From NCBI GenBank assembly GCA_023150805.1, contig JAKLKF010000014.1, positions 1-64,000 of the forward strand: a stretch of DNA of 64,000 bases. Reading direction: 5' to 3'. Position 1 is the stretch's first letter. Each line of letters opens with the position of its first letter. A program made the position numbers and the translations under genes. The notes below the pieces were generated by a model that was not told the origin of the DNA, ran no database searches, and was given only the letters and a program-made list of their open reading frames with translations. Below are positions 7,303 to 16,631 of this stretch, in pieces. The stretch comes from Myxococcota bacterium. Lineage in GTDB: Bacteria > Myxococcota_A > UBA796 > UBA2385.

Positions 7303-9819
7303 TCACTTCTTGGGCGGGCGGACCCCCATCTTGCGGGCGACGCCGTTGTCCTTGGCCGGCAGCACGTCGGGGCGCTGGCCGGTGGCGGCGGCCAGGGCGT
7401 TGGCCACCGCGGCGGGGGTGGCGACCGCCAGCGTGTCCAGCACGGGCAGGGCGGGCCCGCCGCGCAAGGCGCGCAGCGTCAGCGGCGGCACGTGGCGGGC
7501 CTTGAGCAGGCCGAGCTTGGTCCAGCGGGTCTCGGGCATCCCGCCCCCGTCCACCTCGCGCTCGGCCGTGATGGCGGCCTCCAGGCCCAGCTCGGCGGCG
7601 CCGGCCAGCAGGCCGACGCTGTGGGCGCCCTCGTCCAGCTCGCCCGTGGCGATGGCGACCACCAGCTCGGACAGGCCCCCGTCCTGGCCGATGGCGGCCG
7701 CCTGGGCGGTGAAGCCGACGACCGGGTCGGCGCTGGCCTCGCCGGGGAAGGACCGGCCGACCAGGGCCGACAGGTCGCCGCCGGCCTCGTCCAGGGCGCG
7801 GGCCAGGGCGGCCGCCGCCGCGCGCACGGCGGGCAGGCCCAGGCGCAGGTCGCGGCCCGCCAGGGTGGGCCCGCCGGGCACGTCGCGGGCGGTGCTGGCC
7901 CGCACCTCGAAGTGGTCCATGGGCAGGCCGGTGGCGTGGGCGGCGGCCAGGATGGCGCGGGTGTCGAAGCCCTGCCCGGCCTCGCTCATGCCGGTGTAGA
8001 GCACGACGTGGCCGGGGCCCTGGACCACGGCCTCGGCCATGGCCATGTCGCCGGGCACGCCGACGTGCAGGGCCCCGAAGGCGACGCCGACGGGCATGCC
8101 GGCGGCGCGCAGGCGGTCGACCTCGGGGCGCAGGGCCTCGACCACGGGGCCCGGGTTCCACGAGTCGGGCACGGTCCAGCCGGCGGCGGTCACCTGGCCG
8201 GGGCGCAGCAGGTTGCGCGCGCGCAGGTCGAGCGGGTCCAGGCCGGTGGCGGCCGCGAGCTGCTCCAGGGCGCCCTCGACCGCGAAGGCGTACTCGGGCA
8301 CGCCCAGGCCGGGGCTGGCGCCGGCCGGCGGGTTGTCGGTGCGCACCAGCAGCACGTCCAGGTCGACGTGCTCGACGTCATAGGCCAGGGCGGCGTTGCG
8401 GGCGATGGCGTCGGCGACGATGGGGCCGGCGCCGGTGTGGCCGCCGGTGTCGAGCAGGACGGTGCCGTGCAGGGCCAGCAGGCGGCCCTCGGCGTCGCAG
8501 CCCAGCTCGAGCTGGATCCAGGTCGGGTGGCGGCCGGCGTGCAGGCGGCTGCCTTCTTCCATGGTGAGGGCGAGCTTGACGGGGCGGCCGGTGCGCTGGG
8601 CGGCGAGCAGGGCGTGGCCGGCGACCAGCAGGTCCAGGCGGGCCCCGAAGGCGCCGCCGGCGGGCAGGTGCTCGACCTCGAGCTGGTCGGGGTCCAGGCC
8701 CGAGAGGGCGCAGAGCTGCTCGAGATCGCGGAAGAGGTCCTGGCCGGCGCTGTAGACCCGGAAGCGGCCGCCGGACAGCGGCACGGCCAGGGCGGCCTCG
8801 GGCTCGACGAAGAGCGGGTCGGCGCCGCGGGTCTCGGTGTGGAGCCGCGCCTTGTGGGCGGCCTGGGCCAGCACGGCGCGGGCCTCGCCCCGCTGCACCC
8901 GCACGCGGTGCAGGACGCGGTCGGCCTGGCCGGCGGCGTGGTTCAGCGACAGCTCGGGGGCCTCGGCGGTGGTGGCGAGGGTGACGGCCCCGGCGGCCTG
9001 CCGGGCCAGCTCGGCCGAGGCGGCGACCACGACGGCGACGGGGTCGGCGCAGCCGGTGGTCGACTGGCCGGAGCCGACCAGGACGGGGCTGTCGGCGATG
9101 CAGCAGCCGAAGGTCAGCGCGGCCGGCAGGTCGGCGGCGGTCAGGACGGCGGCCACCCCGGGCAGGGCCAGGGCGGCTGCGGGGTCGACGGCGTCGATCC
9201 GGCAGCGGGCCTGCGGCGCCAGGACCAGGGCGGCGTGCAGCAGCCCCGGGCGGTGCAGGTCGTCGAGCGAGGGGCGGCGGCCCAGGGCGGCCGCGACCAG
9301 GTGGGCGGGCACGGCCGGCAGGTCGTCCTGGCCCGAGAGCACGCGGTCGGCCAGCAGGAAGGCGGCGATCACCGCCTCGTAGCCGAGCGTCCGGCAGACG
9401 TGGAGCTGCAGGCCCTTGCGCACGGCGTCGGCGTCGAGCGGCTGGCCCTGGGCCTCGGCGCGCAGCGCGAAGAAGGCCATCACCATGCCGGGCACCTCGT
9501 AGCCGGCCTGGGCCAGGCCCGCGGCGGCGAAGGCGCGGGCGACCAGCTCGGCCTGGACGGGCGGCAGGCCGTCGTGGGTCAGCACCTCCTTGCCGGCCAG
9601 CGCCTTCGCCGGCAGGGTGCAGGTCAGCCGCTCCTTGCCGCCGACGATGGCGGCGCAGGAGCCGCACACGCCCTGGGGCGAGCAGCCGGCCTTCACCGTG
9701 GCGCAGCCGAGCTGGTCGCGCAGGACCGGCAGCGCCGTGCCCTTGGCGGGGACCGCGACGGTGACCGGCGCGCCGTTGAGGGTGAACGTCAGCTCGATGG
9801 TGTCGCCGTCGCCGGCCAT
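7303..9819 (-). CDS. Xanthine dehydrogenase-family molybdenum hydroxylase, fused Fe-S and Mo domains
   Basis: An 838-residue single chain that combines a plant-type [2Fe-2S] domain with the large molybdopterin subunit, an arrangement seen in selenium-dependent xanthine dehydrogenase-like enzymes and aldehyde oxidoreductases. The first cluster is intact: GCSPQGVCGSC plus a fourth Cys in LTC. The second, helical cluster is degraded: the usual CGxCTPG reads AGYEVPG and the usual CRCxGY reads CRTLGY, leaving one ligand of four. The Mo domain keeps GGAFGARLDL and long regions of the fold, but the usual active-site GxGE near the C-terminus is not evident. The enzyme may be altered or inactive. No FAD subunit or Mo-insertion gene is adjacent. 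Confidence 0.82.
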   Translation of the reverse strand: MAGDGDTIELTFTLNGAPVTVAVPAKGTALPVLRDQLGCATVKAGCSPQGVCGSCAAIVGGKERLTCTLPAKALAGKEVLTHDGLPPVQAELVARAFAAAGLAQAGYEVPGMVMAFFALRAEAQGQPLDADAVRKGLQLHVCRTLGYEAVIAAFLLADRVLSGQDDLPAVPAHLVAAALGRRPSLDDLHRPGLLHAALVLAPQARCRIDAVDPAAALALPGVAAVLTAADLPAALTFGCCIADSPVLVGSGQSTTGCADPVAVVVAASAELARQAAGAVTLATTAEAPELSLNHAAGQADRVLHRVRVQRGEARAVLAQAAHKARLHTETRGADPLFVEPEAALAVPLSGGRFRVYSAGQDLFRDLEQLCALSGLDPDQLEVEHLPAGGAFGARLDLLVAGHALLAAQRTGRPVKLALTMEEGSRLHAGRHPTWIQLELGCDAEGRLLALHGTVLLDTGGHTGAGPIVADAIARNAALAYDVEHVDLDVLLVRTDNPPAGASPGLGVPEYAFAVEGALEQLAAATGLDPLDLRARNLLRPGQVTAAGWTVPDSWNPGPVVEALRPEVDRLRAAGMPVGVAFGALHVGVPGDMAMAEAVVQGPGHVVLYTGMSEAGQGFDTRAILAAAHATGLPMDHFEVRASTARDVPGGPTLAGRDLRLGLPAVRAAAAALARALDEAGGDLSALVGRSFPGEASADPVVGFTAQAAAIGQDGGLSELVVAIATGELDEGAHSVGLLAGAAELGLEAAITAEREVDGGGMPETRWTKLGLLKARHVPPLTLRALRGGPALPVLDTLAVATPAAVANALAAATGQRPDVLPAKDNGVARKMGVRPPKK

Positions 9820-9903
9820 GGGACCTCCCGGGGGTGGCGGGGGTCTATCGCGGCCCGGTCGGGGCGCCGTTCGGAGCCCTGGGGGAACAGGGCCCGGAGG
9901 GGA

Positions 9904-10920
9904 TCAGGCCTCGGCGGCCCGCACCGCCTGCTCCAGCCGGGGCACGACGACCTCCAGCGCGTGGTCGAGGCTGTCGTGGAGCTGGGCGCCGGCCGCGCGG
10001 GCGTGGCCCCCTCCGCCGACGGACAGGGCGCGGGCCAGGGCGGCGACGTCGACGCGGCTGCGGCTGCGCAGGGAGAGCTTGACCTGGCCCGGCGCCTGCT
10101 CGATGAAGAAGCAGGCCAGCTCGACCCCCGAGACGTAGACCAGGTGGTCGACGATGCCCTCGATGTCGCCGGGGCCGGCGCCCAGGCGGGTGCCGAGCTG
10201 GTAGCTGGCGACGCCGACGACCAGGCGGCCCTCGGCGTGGAAGCGCGCGTCCTGCAGGACCTCGGCCAGCAGGCGCAGGCCGGCGGGCGAGCGCTCGACC
10301 AGGATGCGGGTGCCGATGGCGGGGTGGTCGATGTCCATCGCCACCAGGCGGGCGGCGATGCGGTGGGTGTGGGGGGTCGTGTTGCTGTGCCGGAAGCCGC
10401 CGGTGTCGTAGACGATGCCGGCGTAGAGGAGCTGGGCGACCTCGCGGTCCAGGCGCAGCCCGAAGGCCAGCAGCAGCTCGTAGACCAGGTCGCAGGTGCT
10501 GGCGGCGTCGGCGTCGACGATGGCCAGGTCGTAGCCTTCGACCCGCGTGGAGCGGTGGTGGTCGATGATGCCCTTGACCCGGGCGGCCTGGAAGGCGGCC
10601 TCGACCGGGGGGGACAGCCGCCCGGCGTCCCCGTCCAGCACGACCACCACGTCATAGTCGGCGGTGACGGCGTCGTCGTGCACCATGGCGCCGGCGCCGG
10701 GCATCCACTCGTAGCGGTAGGACAGCTCCCCGGCGACCGCGACGTGGGCGCTGCAGACCCGGCGCAGCCCGTGCGCCAGGGCCAGGCAGGCCCCGATGCT
10801 GTCGCCATCGGGGGCGGTGGGCCCGGTCAGCAGGATCGCCCGCGCCGCGCGCGCCGCGTCCAGCAGGGCGGTGGCGCCGGCTTGGACCGTGGGTCGGATG
10901 GGGAGCGGCGGGGACGACAT
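9904..10920 (-). CDS. DHH/DHHA1 phosphoesterase, NrnA-like oligoribonuclease/pAp phosphatase
   Basis: A 338-residue protein from the ATG at 10920; a longer form from 10974 lacks support. The N-terminal DHH domain has PDGDSIGACLAL (metal-binding Asp residues), VVVLDGDAGR, IIDHHRST (the DHH motif) and YAGIVYDTGGFRH. The C-terminal DHHA1 domain has GGGGHARAAGAQL. This order is that of bacterial NrnA/RecJ-like phosphoesterases that degrade nano-RNAs and dephosphorylate pAp in the cytoplasm. A TTGACC/TAGTTG promoter precedes it in a 120-nt gap. The exact substrate cannot be told from sequence. Confidence 0.87.
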   Translation of the reverse strand: MSSPPLPIRPTVQAGATALLDAARAARAILLTGPTAPDGDSIGACLALAHGLRRVCSAHVAVAGELSYRYEWMPGAGAMVHDDAVTADYDVVVVLDGDAGRLSPPVEAAFQAARVKGIIDHHRSTRVEGYDLAIVDADAASTCDLVYELLLAFGLRLDREVAQLLYAGIVYDTGGFRHSNTTPHTHRIAARLVAMDIDHPAIGTRILVERSPAGLRLLAEVLQDARFHAEGRLVVGVASYQLGTRLGAGPGDIEGIVDHLVYVSGVELACFFIEQAPGQVKLSLRSRSRVDVAALARALSVGGGGHARAAGAQLHDSLDHALEVVVPRLEQAVRAAEA

Positions 10921-10946
10921 GGGGCACGCTCGACGGACGAGGCGCG

Positions 10947-10974
10947 CAACTAACCGCCCGCGACGGCCGGTCAA
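10947..10974 (-). promoter_or_regulatory. Putative sigma-70-type promoter for the DHH gene
   Basis: On the minus strand TTGACC (10974-10969) and TAGTTG (10952-10947) are separated by 16 nt, 26 nt before the ATG at 10920. The -35 is one mismatch from consensus. Confidence 0.45.
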
Positions 10975-11040
10975 CGAAGCGAGGCAGCCGGTCGCAGGCC
11001 GGGGACCGAGGCGGGGTCCCCTCCCCGCCGTCCGTGGCCC

Positions 11041-12549
11041 TCAGCCGGTGGCCTCGTTGCCCTGCCCGCCGGTGCCGAAGGCGTTGCGCAGCATGCGCAG
11101 GCTGGGGCGCTGGGCGTTGAAGAACAGGAAGCTGAACAGGTTGCTGGCCTGGACGTACTTGGCCACGTCGCGCCAGGACTCGATGGCCTCGGCGTGGCGG
11201 GCCAGGGTGACCGGGCGGAAGTAGAACTCGCGGTAGAAGCGGCGGTGCAGCTCGACCACCTCCTGCGGCTCCAGGCCCCAGGGCACGAAGGTCGGCTCCC
11301 AGAAGCTCTTCTCGTCGTCGCTCTCGTTGACCACGCGCCCCCAGCGGTGCCCCTCGCGCCGCCAGATCTCCATCTGGGGCGTCTCGGGCAGCAGCGTGTT
11401 GATCTGCACGGTGACGTCGTGCAGGGGCAGCGACTTGGCGAAGGCGATCGTCTCCTCGATGCTCTCGCGGGTGTCCGGCATGTGGCCGACCATGAAGAAG
11501 GCCTTGGGGCGCAGCCCCACCTCGTCCGCCCAGGTGATGGCGTCGCGGATCTTCTCCTTGGTGATGCCCTTGGAGATGAAGTCGAGCACCTGGTCGTTGC
11601 CCGACTCGATGCCGAAGCGCGTGCGCCAGCAGCCGGCCTCCTTCATGTGGGCCAGCAGCTCGCGGTCGACGACCTCGACCCGGCTGGAGCAGGTCCAGCT
11701 CACCTGCTCGTGCAGGCCGCGGCGGATCAGCTCGTCGCAGATGCCGTGCACGCGCTTCTTGTTGGCGCAGAACAGGCTGTCGACGAAGGCGATGTCGCGG
11801 GCGCCGAAGTCGCGGACGAGGTGCTCGACCTCGTCGACGACGTAGCGGGGCGAGTGGCTGCGGTAGCCGCTGCGCGACTTCTGGCAGAAGGCGCAGGCGT
11901 GCGGGCAGCCGCGGCTGGTGATCATCGCGAACTTGGGGAAGGCGTGATCGTCGACGGGGATGGGCTTGTAGATGTTGCGCGGCAGCAGGTGGCGCGCCGG
12001 GTAGGGCAGCTCGTCCAGCTCGCGCAGCTTCTTGCGGGGCGGGGTGAAGACCAGGCCGCCCTGGGCGGAGGGGTCGCGGAAGACGATGCCGTCGACCTGG
12101 GCCAGGGTGCGGCGGCCGGCGTGCCAGTCGACCAGGTCGAGCATGGTGTGCTCGCCCTCGCCCAGCACGCCGACGTCGAAGTCGGACTGGGCCATCGCCT
12201 CGTGGGGCACCAGGGTCACGTGGTAGCTGCCCAGGATGAGCGGCACGCCGGGCAGCGCCTCCTTGAGCGCCCGGCCCAGGACCCGGGTGGTCTCGAAGGT
12301 CACCGTGAAGCTGCCGACACCGACGATGTCGGGGCGGAAGGCCTCGACCTCGCGCACGGTGCCGGCCACGTCCAGGCCCTGCGCTGCGGCGTCGATGACG
12401 CCGACCTCGTGGCCGTGCTGCTCCAGCATGGCGGCGATGTAGAGGATGCCGAGCGGAGCGGAGTTGTAGAAGAGGTAGGCCGTGACGGGGCTGACGTGGC
12501 CGTGGGCCAGGACCGAGTCGATGGGCGGGTTGACGAGGAGGATCCGCAT
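11041..12549 (-). CDS. B12-binding-domain radical SAM protein
   Basis: A 502-residue enzyme starting at the ATG matching MRILLVNPPID. Residues 1-150 form a cobalamin-binding Rossmann fold (NPPI, GVIDAAAQGLD, VLGEGEHTMLDLV), though the ligating His of the DxHxxG motif is absent, so cobalamin may bind base-off without a protein ligand. The radical SAM core has RGCPHACAFC (Cys215, Cys219, Cys222), which binds the [4Fe-4S] cluster. Later conserved blocks are FGIESGNDQVL and FFMVGHMPDTRESI. Relatives methylate unactivated carbons or make lipid and tetrapyrrole derivatives. The substrate here is unknown; neighbours give no pathway. Confidence 0.85.
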   Translation of the reverse strand: MRILLVNPPIDSVLAHGHVSPVTAYLFYNSAPLGILYIAAMLEQHGHEVGVIDAAAQGLDVAGTVREVEAFRPDIVGVGSFTVTFETTRVLGRALKEALPGVPLILGSYHVTLVPHEAMAQSDFDVGVLGEGEHTMLDLVDWHAGRRTLAQVDGIVFRDPSAQGGLVFTPPRKKLRELDELPYPARHLLPRNIYKPIPVDDHAFPKFAMITSRGCPHACAFCQKSRSGYRSHSPRYVVDEVEHLVRDFGARDIAFVDSLFCANKKRVHGICDELIRRGLHEQVSWTCSSRVEVVDRELLAHMKEAGCWRTRFGIESGNDQVLDFISKGITKEKIRDAITWADEVGLRPKAFFMVGHMPDTRESIEETIAFAKSLPLHDVTVQINTLLPETPQMEIWRREGHRWGRVVNESDDEKSFWEPTFVPWGLEPQEVVELHRRFYREFYFRPVTLARHAEAIESWRDVAKYVQASNLFSFLFFNAQRPSLRMLRNAFGTGGQGNEATG

Positions 12550-12641
12550 GGGCGTCCCGGAGGGAGGGGCCGGCGGATCGTAGCCCGGAGGCGGCGCCGC
12601 GCGAGGGGGCCGCCTGGGGTGGCGTCGGGGTAGGGCTCCGC

Positions 12642-13787
12642 ATGTCCCCGCCACCGACCGGTCCCTCGGCGCGCGGGCTGCCCCTGGCGGGCGGCCGCCG
12701 GCGCTCGCTTCTCCTGCGGCTCGTCCTCCTGCTGCTGGCGCTCGCCACCGCGCGGCCAGCGGCGTGGGCGGCGGCACCCCACGTCCCGGGCATCGTCGTG
12801 CCCGGTGCGCGGCTCCTGTACGAGACCGGCTCGGCGACCCAGCCGGACTTCCAGCGGCCGGGCTCGGCGGGGGTGGGCCTGACCCGCTACGAGGTGCTGG
12901 CGGACACCGGGCAGAAGGTGCTGTTGCGCGCGGGCAGCTTCCTCTCCGACGGGCGCGGGGGCTACCAGTTCGGGGGCTCGTCCTTCGTGGTGGTCGACGC
13001 GATGGCGATCAAGACGGGCAGCACCTTGTGGATCGACCCGCGCGTGCTGGCGGGCTTCGCCGACGACGCCCAGACGGACGTGCAGGACGGCGGCTGGCAG
13101 GCCGGCGGCCAGGACTGGCAGGCGCGCAGCCTGACGCGGGTGAGCGGGGACCAGGCGTCGCGGCTGGTCTTCGACCAGGCGACCGGCCTGTTGCTGGCGC
13201 AGCAGCTCGCCACCGGCCAGCAGCGGCCGGGCATGAGCGACCCCTTCATGAAGCAGAACACCAGCAGCATGGCCTGGCAGGGGCACCGGCAGGTGGCGCT
13301 GCCCTGGGCCGGCGGTGCCGCGCCGGCCTGGACGGCCACGGTGCAGCGGCTGGTGTACCGGGGCCAGCAGGGGCTGGTGGGGGGCTACGGGCCGGCGGTG
13401 GGCGCGGCCCTGACGCACACCATCGACATCACGGAGCGCGGCGCCGGCTGGGCGGTGGGCACGGTCCGCGTGGAGCTGCAGGGGCAGCCGTCCACGCAGG
13501 TGGCAACGGGCACGGGGCCGGGGGGGCTGGGCTCGTGGTGGGTGGATCCGGCGGCGATGGCGGCGGCGCCCACCGGCGTGGTGGATCGGGATCCGACGTT
13601 GGGCACCACGGTCACGCTGGAGCGCACGACCAGCCCGGCCGGCCCGGTGGCGGTGGTGCGCGAGGTGGGCAGCGCCCACGCCCTGACCTGGGTCTACAGC
13701 CTGCAGGACGGGGCCCTGGTCTACACGGCCTACGAGCTGTCCAGCCTGGGGATGAAGACCGAGCTGGAGCTGGTGTCGCGGCAGTAG
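12642..13787 (+). CDS. Secreted protein of unknown function
   Basis: A 381-residue protein with an Arg-rich N-terminus (GGRRRSLLLR) followed by a leucine-rich signal peptide ending near ARPAAWAAAP. The mature part is rich in Gly, Ala, Gln and beta-type segments (YQFGGSSFVVVDAMAIKTGSTLWIDP; HTIDITERGAGWAVGTVRVEL) without Cys, suggesting an extracytoplasmic beta protein. I do not recognise a family. It is divergent from the radical SAM gene, with about 90 nt between starts, and reads in the same direction as the membrane genes that follow. Confidence 0.7.
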   Translation: MSPPPTGPSARGLPLAGGRRRSLLLRLVLLLLALATARPAAWAAAPHVPGIVVPGARLLYETGSATQPDFQRPGSAGVGLTRYEVLADTGQKVLLRAGSFLSDGRGGYQFGGSSFVVVDAMAIKTGSTLWIDPRVLAGFADDAQTDVQDGGWQAGGQDWQARSLTRVSGDQASRLVFDQATGLLLAQQLATGQQRPGMSDPFMKQNTSSMAWQGHRQVALPWAGGAAPAWTATVQRLVYRGQQGLVGGYGPAVGAALTHTIDITERGAGWAVGTVRVELQGQPSTQVATGTGPGGLGSWWVDPAAMAAAPTGVVDRDPTLGTTVTLERTTSPAGPVAVVREVGSAHALTWVYSLQDGALVYTAYELSSLGMKTELELVSRQ

Positions 13788-13857
13788 CGACCCGCACCCG
13801 GCGGGCCTCGGGTTAGCGGGCGCGGGTCGCGGGCGCCCGGCCCGCGGAGGCGGCGCC

Positions 13858-14400
13858 ATGCACACCGAGGCCAGCACCCCCTTCGTCGACCTGCTCGCCC
13901 CCGGCGAGGAGGTGCGGGCGACCATGGCCGGGGCGGGGCCGCCCAAGGCCAACGGCGCGCGGGTGTGGGTGCAGCTCGCCCTGGCGCAGGCCGCAGGCGG
14001 CGCCCAGCGCCTGCTGGTGGTCGTGCTGGTCCAGGCGCCGCACGGTGGGCCCTGGCAGCCGGTGGTCCGGCACGCCGGCTTCACGGCCGGGCTGCGGCTG
14101 GCGCGCTACCCGCGCACGCCCTCGTCCCCCGCGCGCCTGGAGATCGCGGGGCTGCCCGAGCCCGTCGTGGTGCGCGACATCGACGACCCGGCGGTCTTCC
14201 CCTACCTGGAGCCCTTCCTGGCGGCCTGGGCCGGGCCGGTCGAGGGCGCGGGCGTCGTGCAGCAGCGCGCCATCGAGGACGCCTCGCGGCCCTCGGGGCC
14301 CGACCCCAAGCTGATGCTGGCGGTGGTGGGGGGCCTGCTGGCCCTGGTGGCCCTGTGCTGCGGGCTGTCGGGCCTGCTGACGGCCCTGCGGGCGCTCTGA
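13858..14400 (+). CDS. Small protein with C-terminal membrane anchor, unknown function
   Basis: A 180-residue protein with a soluble beta-rich region (residues 1-145) and one C-terminal transmembrane segment (about 153-175, LMLAVVGGLLALVALCCGLSG). The SD-like GGAGG before the ATG supports this start. The next gene begins two bases after its stop, so it probably belongs to one operon with the sulfatase-fold membrane enzyme and the glutamine amidotransferase. A tail-anchored partner of the membrane enzyme is possible but unproven. Confidence 0.65.
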   Translation: MHTEASTPFVDLLAPGEEVRATMAGAGPPKANGARVWVQLALAQAAGGAQRLLVVVLVQAPHGGPWQPVVRHAGFTAGLRLARYPRTPSSPARLEIAGLPEPVVVRDIDDPAVFPYLEPFLAAWAGPVEGAGVVQQRAIEDASRPSGPDPKLMLAVVGGLLALVALCCGLSGLLTALRAL

Positions 14401-14402
14401 CG

Positions 14403-16631
14403 GTGGGGGACCGGTCGGACAGGGCCGCGCGGGAGGCCGGCCTGGCGCGGGGGCTGGCCGCCGGGGGGATCTGGCTGTCGCTCATCTTCCTGGGCGACAC
14501 GCTGGACAGCGTGTTCCTGCTGTCCCGGGGCATGCACCACGTCGAGGCCGACGGCCAGGTCGCGGCGATGCTGCGCGACGCGGTGCTGGTCTACGTGGCC
14601 CAGGTCGGGCTGGGGCACGCCCTGCTGGCCCTGCCGGCGGGGCTGTTGCTGCACCTGGCGCTGCGGCTGTGGTTCGGGGGACCCACGCCCGCGCGCCGGT
14701 GGTGGGCGGCGGCGGTGCTGCTGGGCGGGCTGTCGACGGCGCTGGGCTACGCGCGGCAGATGGTGAGCTTCCCGCCGCTGCACGGGTGGTTCCCCTGGCT
14801 GCCGTGGTGGGTCGACCTGGTCAGCCCCGGGCAGGTGGCGGCCCTGCAGGGCGCCGTGGCGCTGGCGCTGCTGGCCTGGCGCTACCAGGCCTGGGGGCGC
14901 GGCGCTCCGCGGCGCTTCCTCCAGCGCCTGGCGCCCCTGGCGGCGGCGGTGGGGCTGGCCGGCCTGTGGATGACGCTGGGCGGCGCGCCGACGGCGGTCC
15001 CCGCGCCCGGCCCGCCGGTGGCCACCTCGCCCCCGGCCGCGGCGCCCGCGCAGGTGGGGGACCCGGGGCTCAACATCGTGCTGATCGGCGTCGACAGCCT
15101 GCGCCCCGACCGCCTCTCGGCCAACGGGCATCCGCTGCCCACCTCGCCCCACATCGACGCGCTGCTGGCCGAGTCGGTGGTCTTCACCTCGGCCTGGACG
15201 CCGCTGGCGCGGACCTACCCGGCCTGGACCAGCCTGCTGACCGGCGCCTGGCCGACCCGGCACGGCGTGCGGGACAACCTGCCGCCGCCCGACGCCCTGG
15301 TGCCCGGGCTGCCGGGCCTGCCGCAGGTGCTGGGCGACGCCGGCTGGTTCACCGCCTTCGCCACCGACGACAGCCGCTTCTCCTACATGGTGCCCGAGCT
15401 GGGCTGGCAACACATCCACCAGCCCGAGGTCAGCCTGACGAACTTCGTCGTCAGCGGGAACGAGCCCCGGTACCGGACCTTCCACGCCTTCATGCACAAC
15501 CCCCTGGGCTTCTGGCTGGTGCCCTCGCTGCGCCACAACCAGGCCTATGGAAAGAGCTACCGGCCCTGGCTGTTCAACGACGCCGTGGTCGACCTGCTGG
15601 GGCAGGCCGCGGGTCACGACCGCTTCCTGCTGGCGATGCACTCCTGCGTGCTGCACCACCCTGGCGACCGGATCTGGCCCTACACCCGGATGTTCGGCCA
15701 GGAGGGCTACGACGGGCCCAACCGCTTCCACTACGCCGCGTCGCCGACGGCCTTCCAGCTCAGCGAGGGGCCCGACGACGAGGGGGTCCAGGCGCACGCC
15801 GAGCAGGACGGGCGCATCTACGACACCGGGGTCGTGATGGCCGACGAGCTGGTCGGCCGGGTCATGGCCGAGCTGCGCGCGCGGGGCCTTTTGGAGCGAA
15901 CGATCGTCGTGCTGTTCAGCGACCACGGCGAGGAGCTGTGGGCCCCCGACCTGCCCTACCGCTTCAACGGGCCCAACCACGGCTTCCACCTGCTGGGTAC
16001 CGCGCAGAACCAGGTGGTGCTGGCCGTGCGGCTGCCCGGCGCCCAGGGCGGCGGCCGCGTGGTGACCGACCCGGTGCGCCTGATCGACCTGGGGCCGAGC
16101 ATGGCCGAGCTGGTGGGGCAGCCCTGGCCCGTGCAGACCGATGCGCAGAGCCTGGTGCCCCTGCTGGGCGGGCAGGCGGACCCCTCGCCCCGGCTGGTCT
16201 ACATGGAGACCGGCGTGAGCGAGCGCCGCTACTGGGTCGCGGGCCACCGCGAGTACCCCTTCCGGCGCATCCAGGACCGCTACGAGGTGGACCGCACCAC
16301 CGGCCGCGTCTCGACCCGGGCCGAGTTCCTGCCCCACCTGGTCGCCGGCAAGGACCGCGCCGTGCAGGTCGGTCGCTGGCGGCTGGTGTGGCACGCGATG
16401 AACCGCGGCACGCGGGTCGGCCTGTACGACGTCGTGGCCGATCCCCTGCACCAGCGCGACCTGTCGCGCAGCGATCCCGCGCGCGTCGCCTGGCTGGGCA
16501 GCAAGCTGGCGCCCTTCCTGCGCAGCGACGGTGAGGACCCCCTGGTGCTGCGCATGTGGACGGATCTCTCGGCCTCGGCGGACGAGGCGGCCCTGCTGGA
16601 GCCCCGGCCCGAACAGGAGGAGCAGCCGTGA
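14403..16631 (+). CDS. Membrane-anchored sulfatase/alkaline-phosphatase-superfamily enzyme
   Basis: A 742-residue protein from a GTG two bases after the preceding stop. About five transmembrane helices occupy residues 18-210. The catalytic domain follows a Pro/Ala linker: NIVLIGVDSLRPDRL (about 224-238, metal Asp), ARTYPAWTSLLTG (Thr271 as probable nucleophile) and FSDHGEE plus GPNHGFH as later metal ligands. The layout resembles LTA synthase and phosphoethanolamine transferases, which act on membrane lipids outside the cell. The nucleophile position is Thr, not the Cys/Ser of formylglycine sulfatases, so it should not need an FGE. It is coupled by GTGA overlap to a glutamine amidotransferase. 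Confidence 0.82.
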   Translation: MGDRSDRAAREAGLARGLAAGGIWLSLIFLGDTLDSVFLLSRGMHHVEADGQVAAMLRDAVLVYVAQVGLGHALLALPAGLLLHLALRLWFGGPTPARRWWAAAVLLGGLSTALGYARQMVSFPPLHGWFPWLPWWVDLVSPGQVAALQGAVALALLAWRYQAWGRGAPRRFLQRLAPLAAAVGLAGLWMTLGGAPTAVPAPGPPVATSPPAAAPAQVGDPGLNIVLIGVDSLRPDRLSANGHPLPTSPHIDALLAESVVFTSAWTPLARTYPAWTSLLTGAWPTRHGVRDNLPPPDALVPGLPGLPQVLGDAGWFTAFATDDSRFSYMVPELGWQHIHQPEVSLTNFVVSGNEPRYRTFHAFMHNPLGFWLVPSLRHNQAYGKSYRPWLFNDAVVDLLGQAAGHDRFLLAMHSCVLHHPGDRIWPYTRMFGQEGYDGPNRFHYAASPTAFQLSEGPDDEGVQAHAEQDGRIYDTGVVMADELVGRVMAELRARGLLERTIVVLFSDHGEELWAPDLPYRFNGPNHGFHLLGTAQNQVVLAVRLPGAQGGGRVVTDPVRLIDLGPSMAELVGQPWPVQTDAQSLVPLLGGQADPSPRLVYMETGVSERRYWVAGHREYPFRRIQDRYEVDRTTGRVSTRAEFLPHLVAGKDRAVQVGRWRLVWHAMNRGTRVGLYDVVADPLHQRDLSRSDPARVAWLGSKLAPFLRSDGEDPLVLRMWTDLSASADEAALLEPRPEQEEQP

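Noticed and set aside
7492-10953. A 1153-codon open frame opposite the molybdenum hydroxylase and DHH genes
   Set aside because: Composition is Gly/Ala/Gln/His-rich without domains, and the opposite strand has two recognisable enzymes.
14403-16631. Formylglycine-dependent sulfatase paired with the FGE-like lipoprotein
   Set aside because: The C/S-x-P-x-R activation motif is absent; the nucleophile position is Thr in TYPAW.
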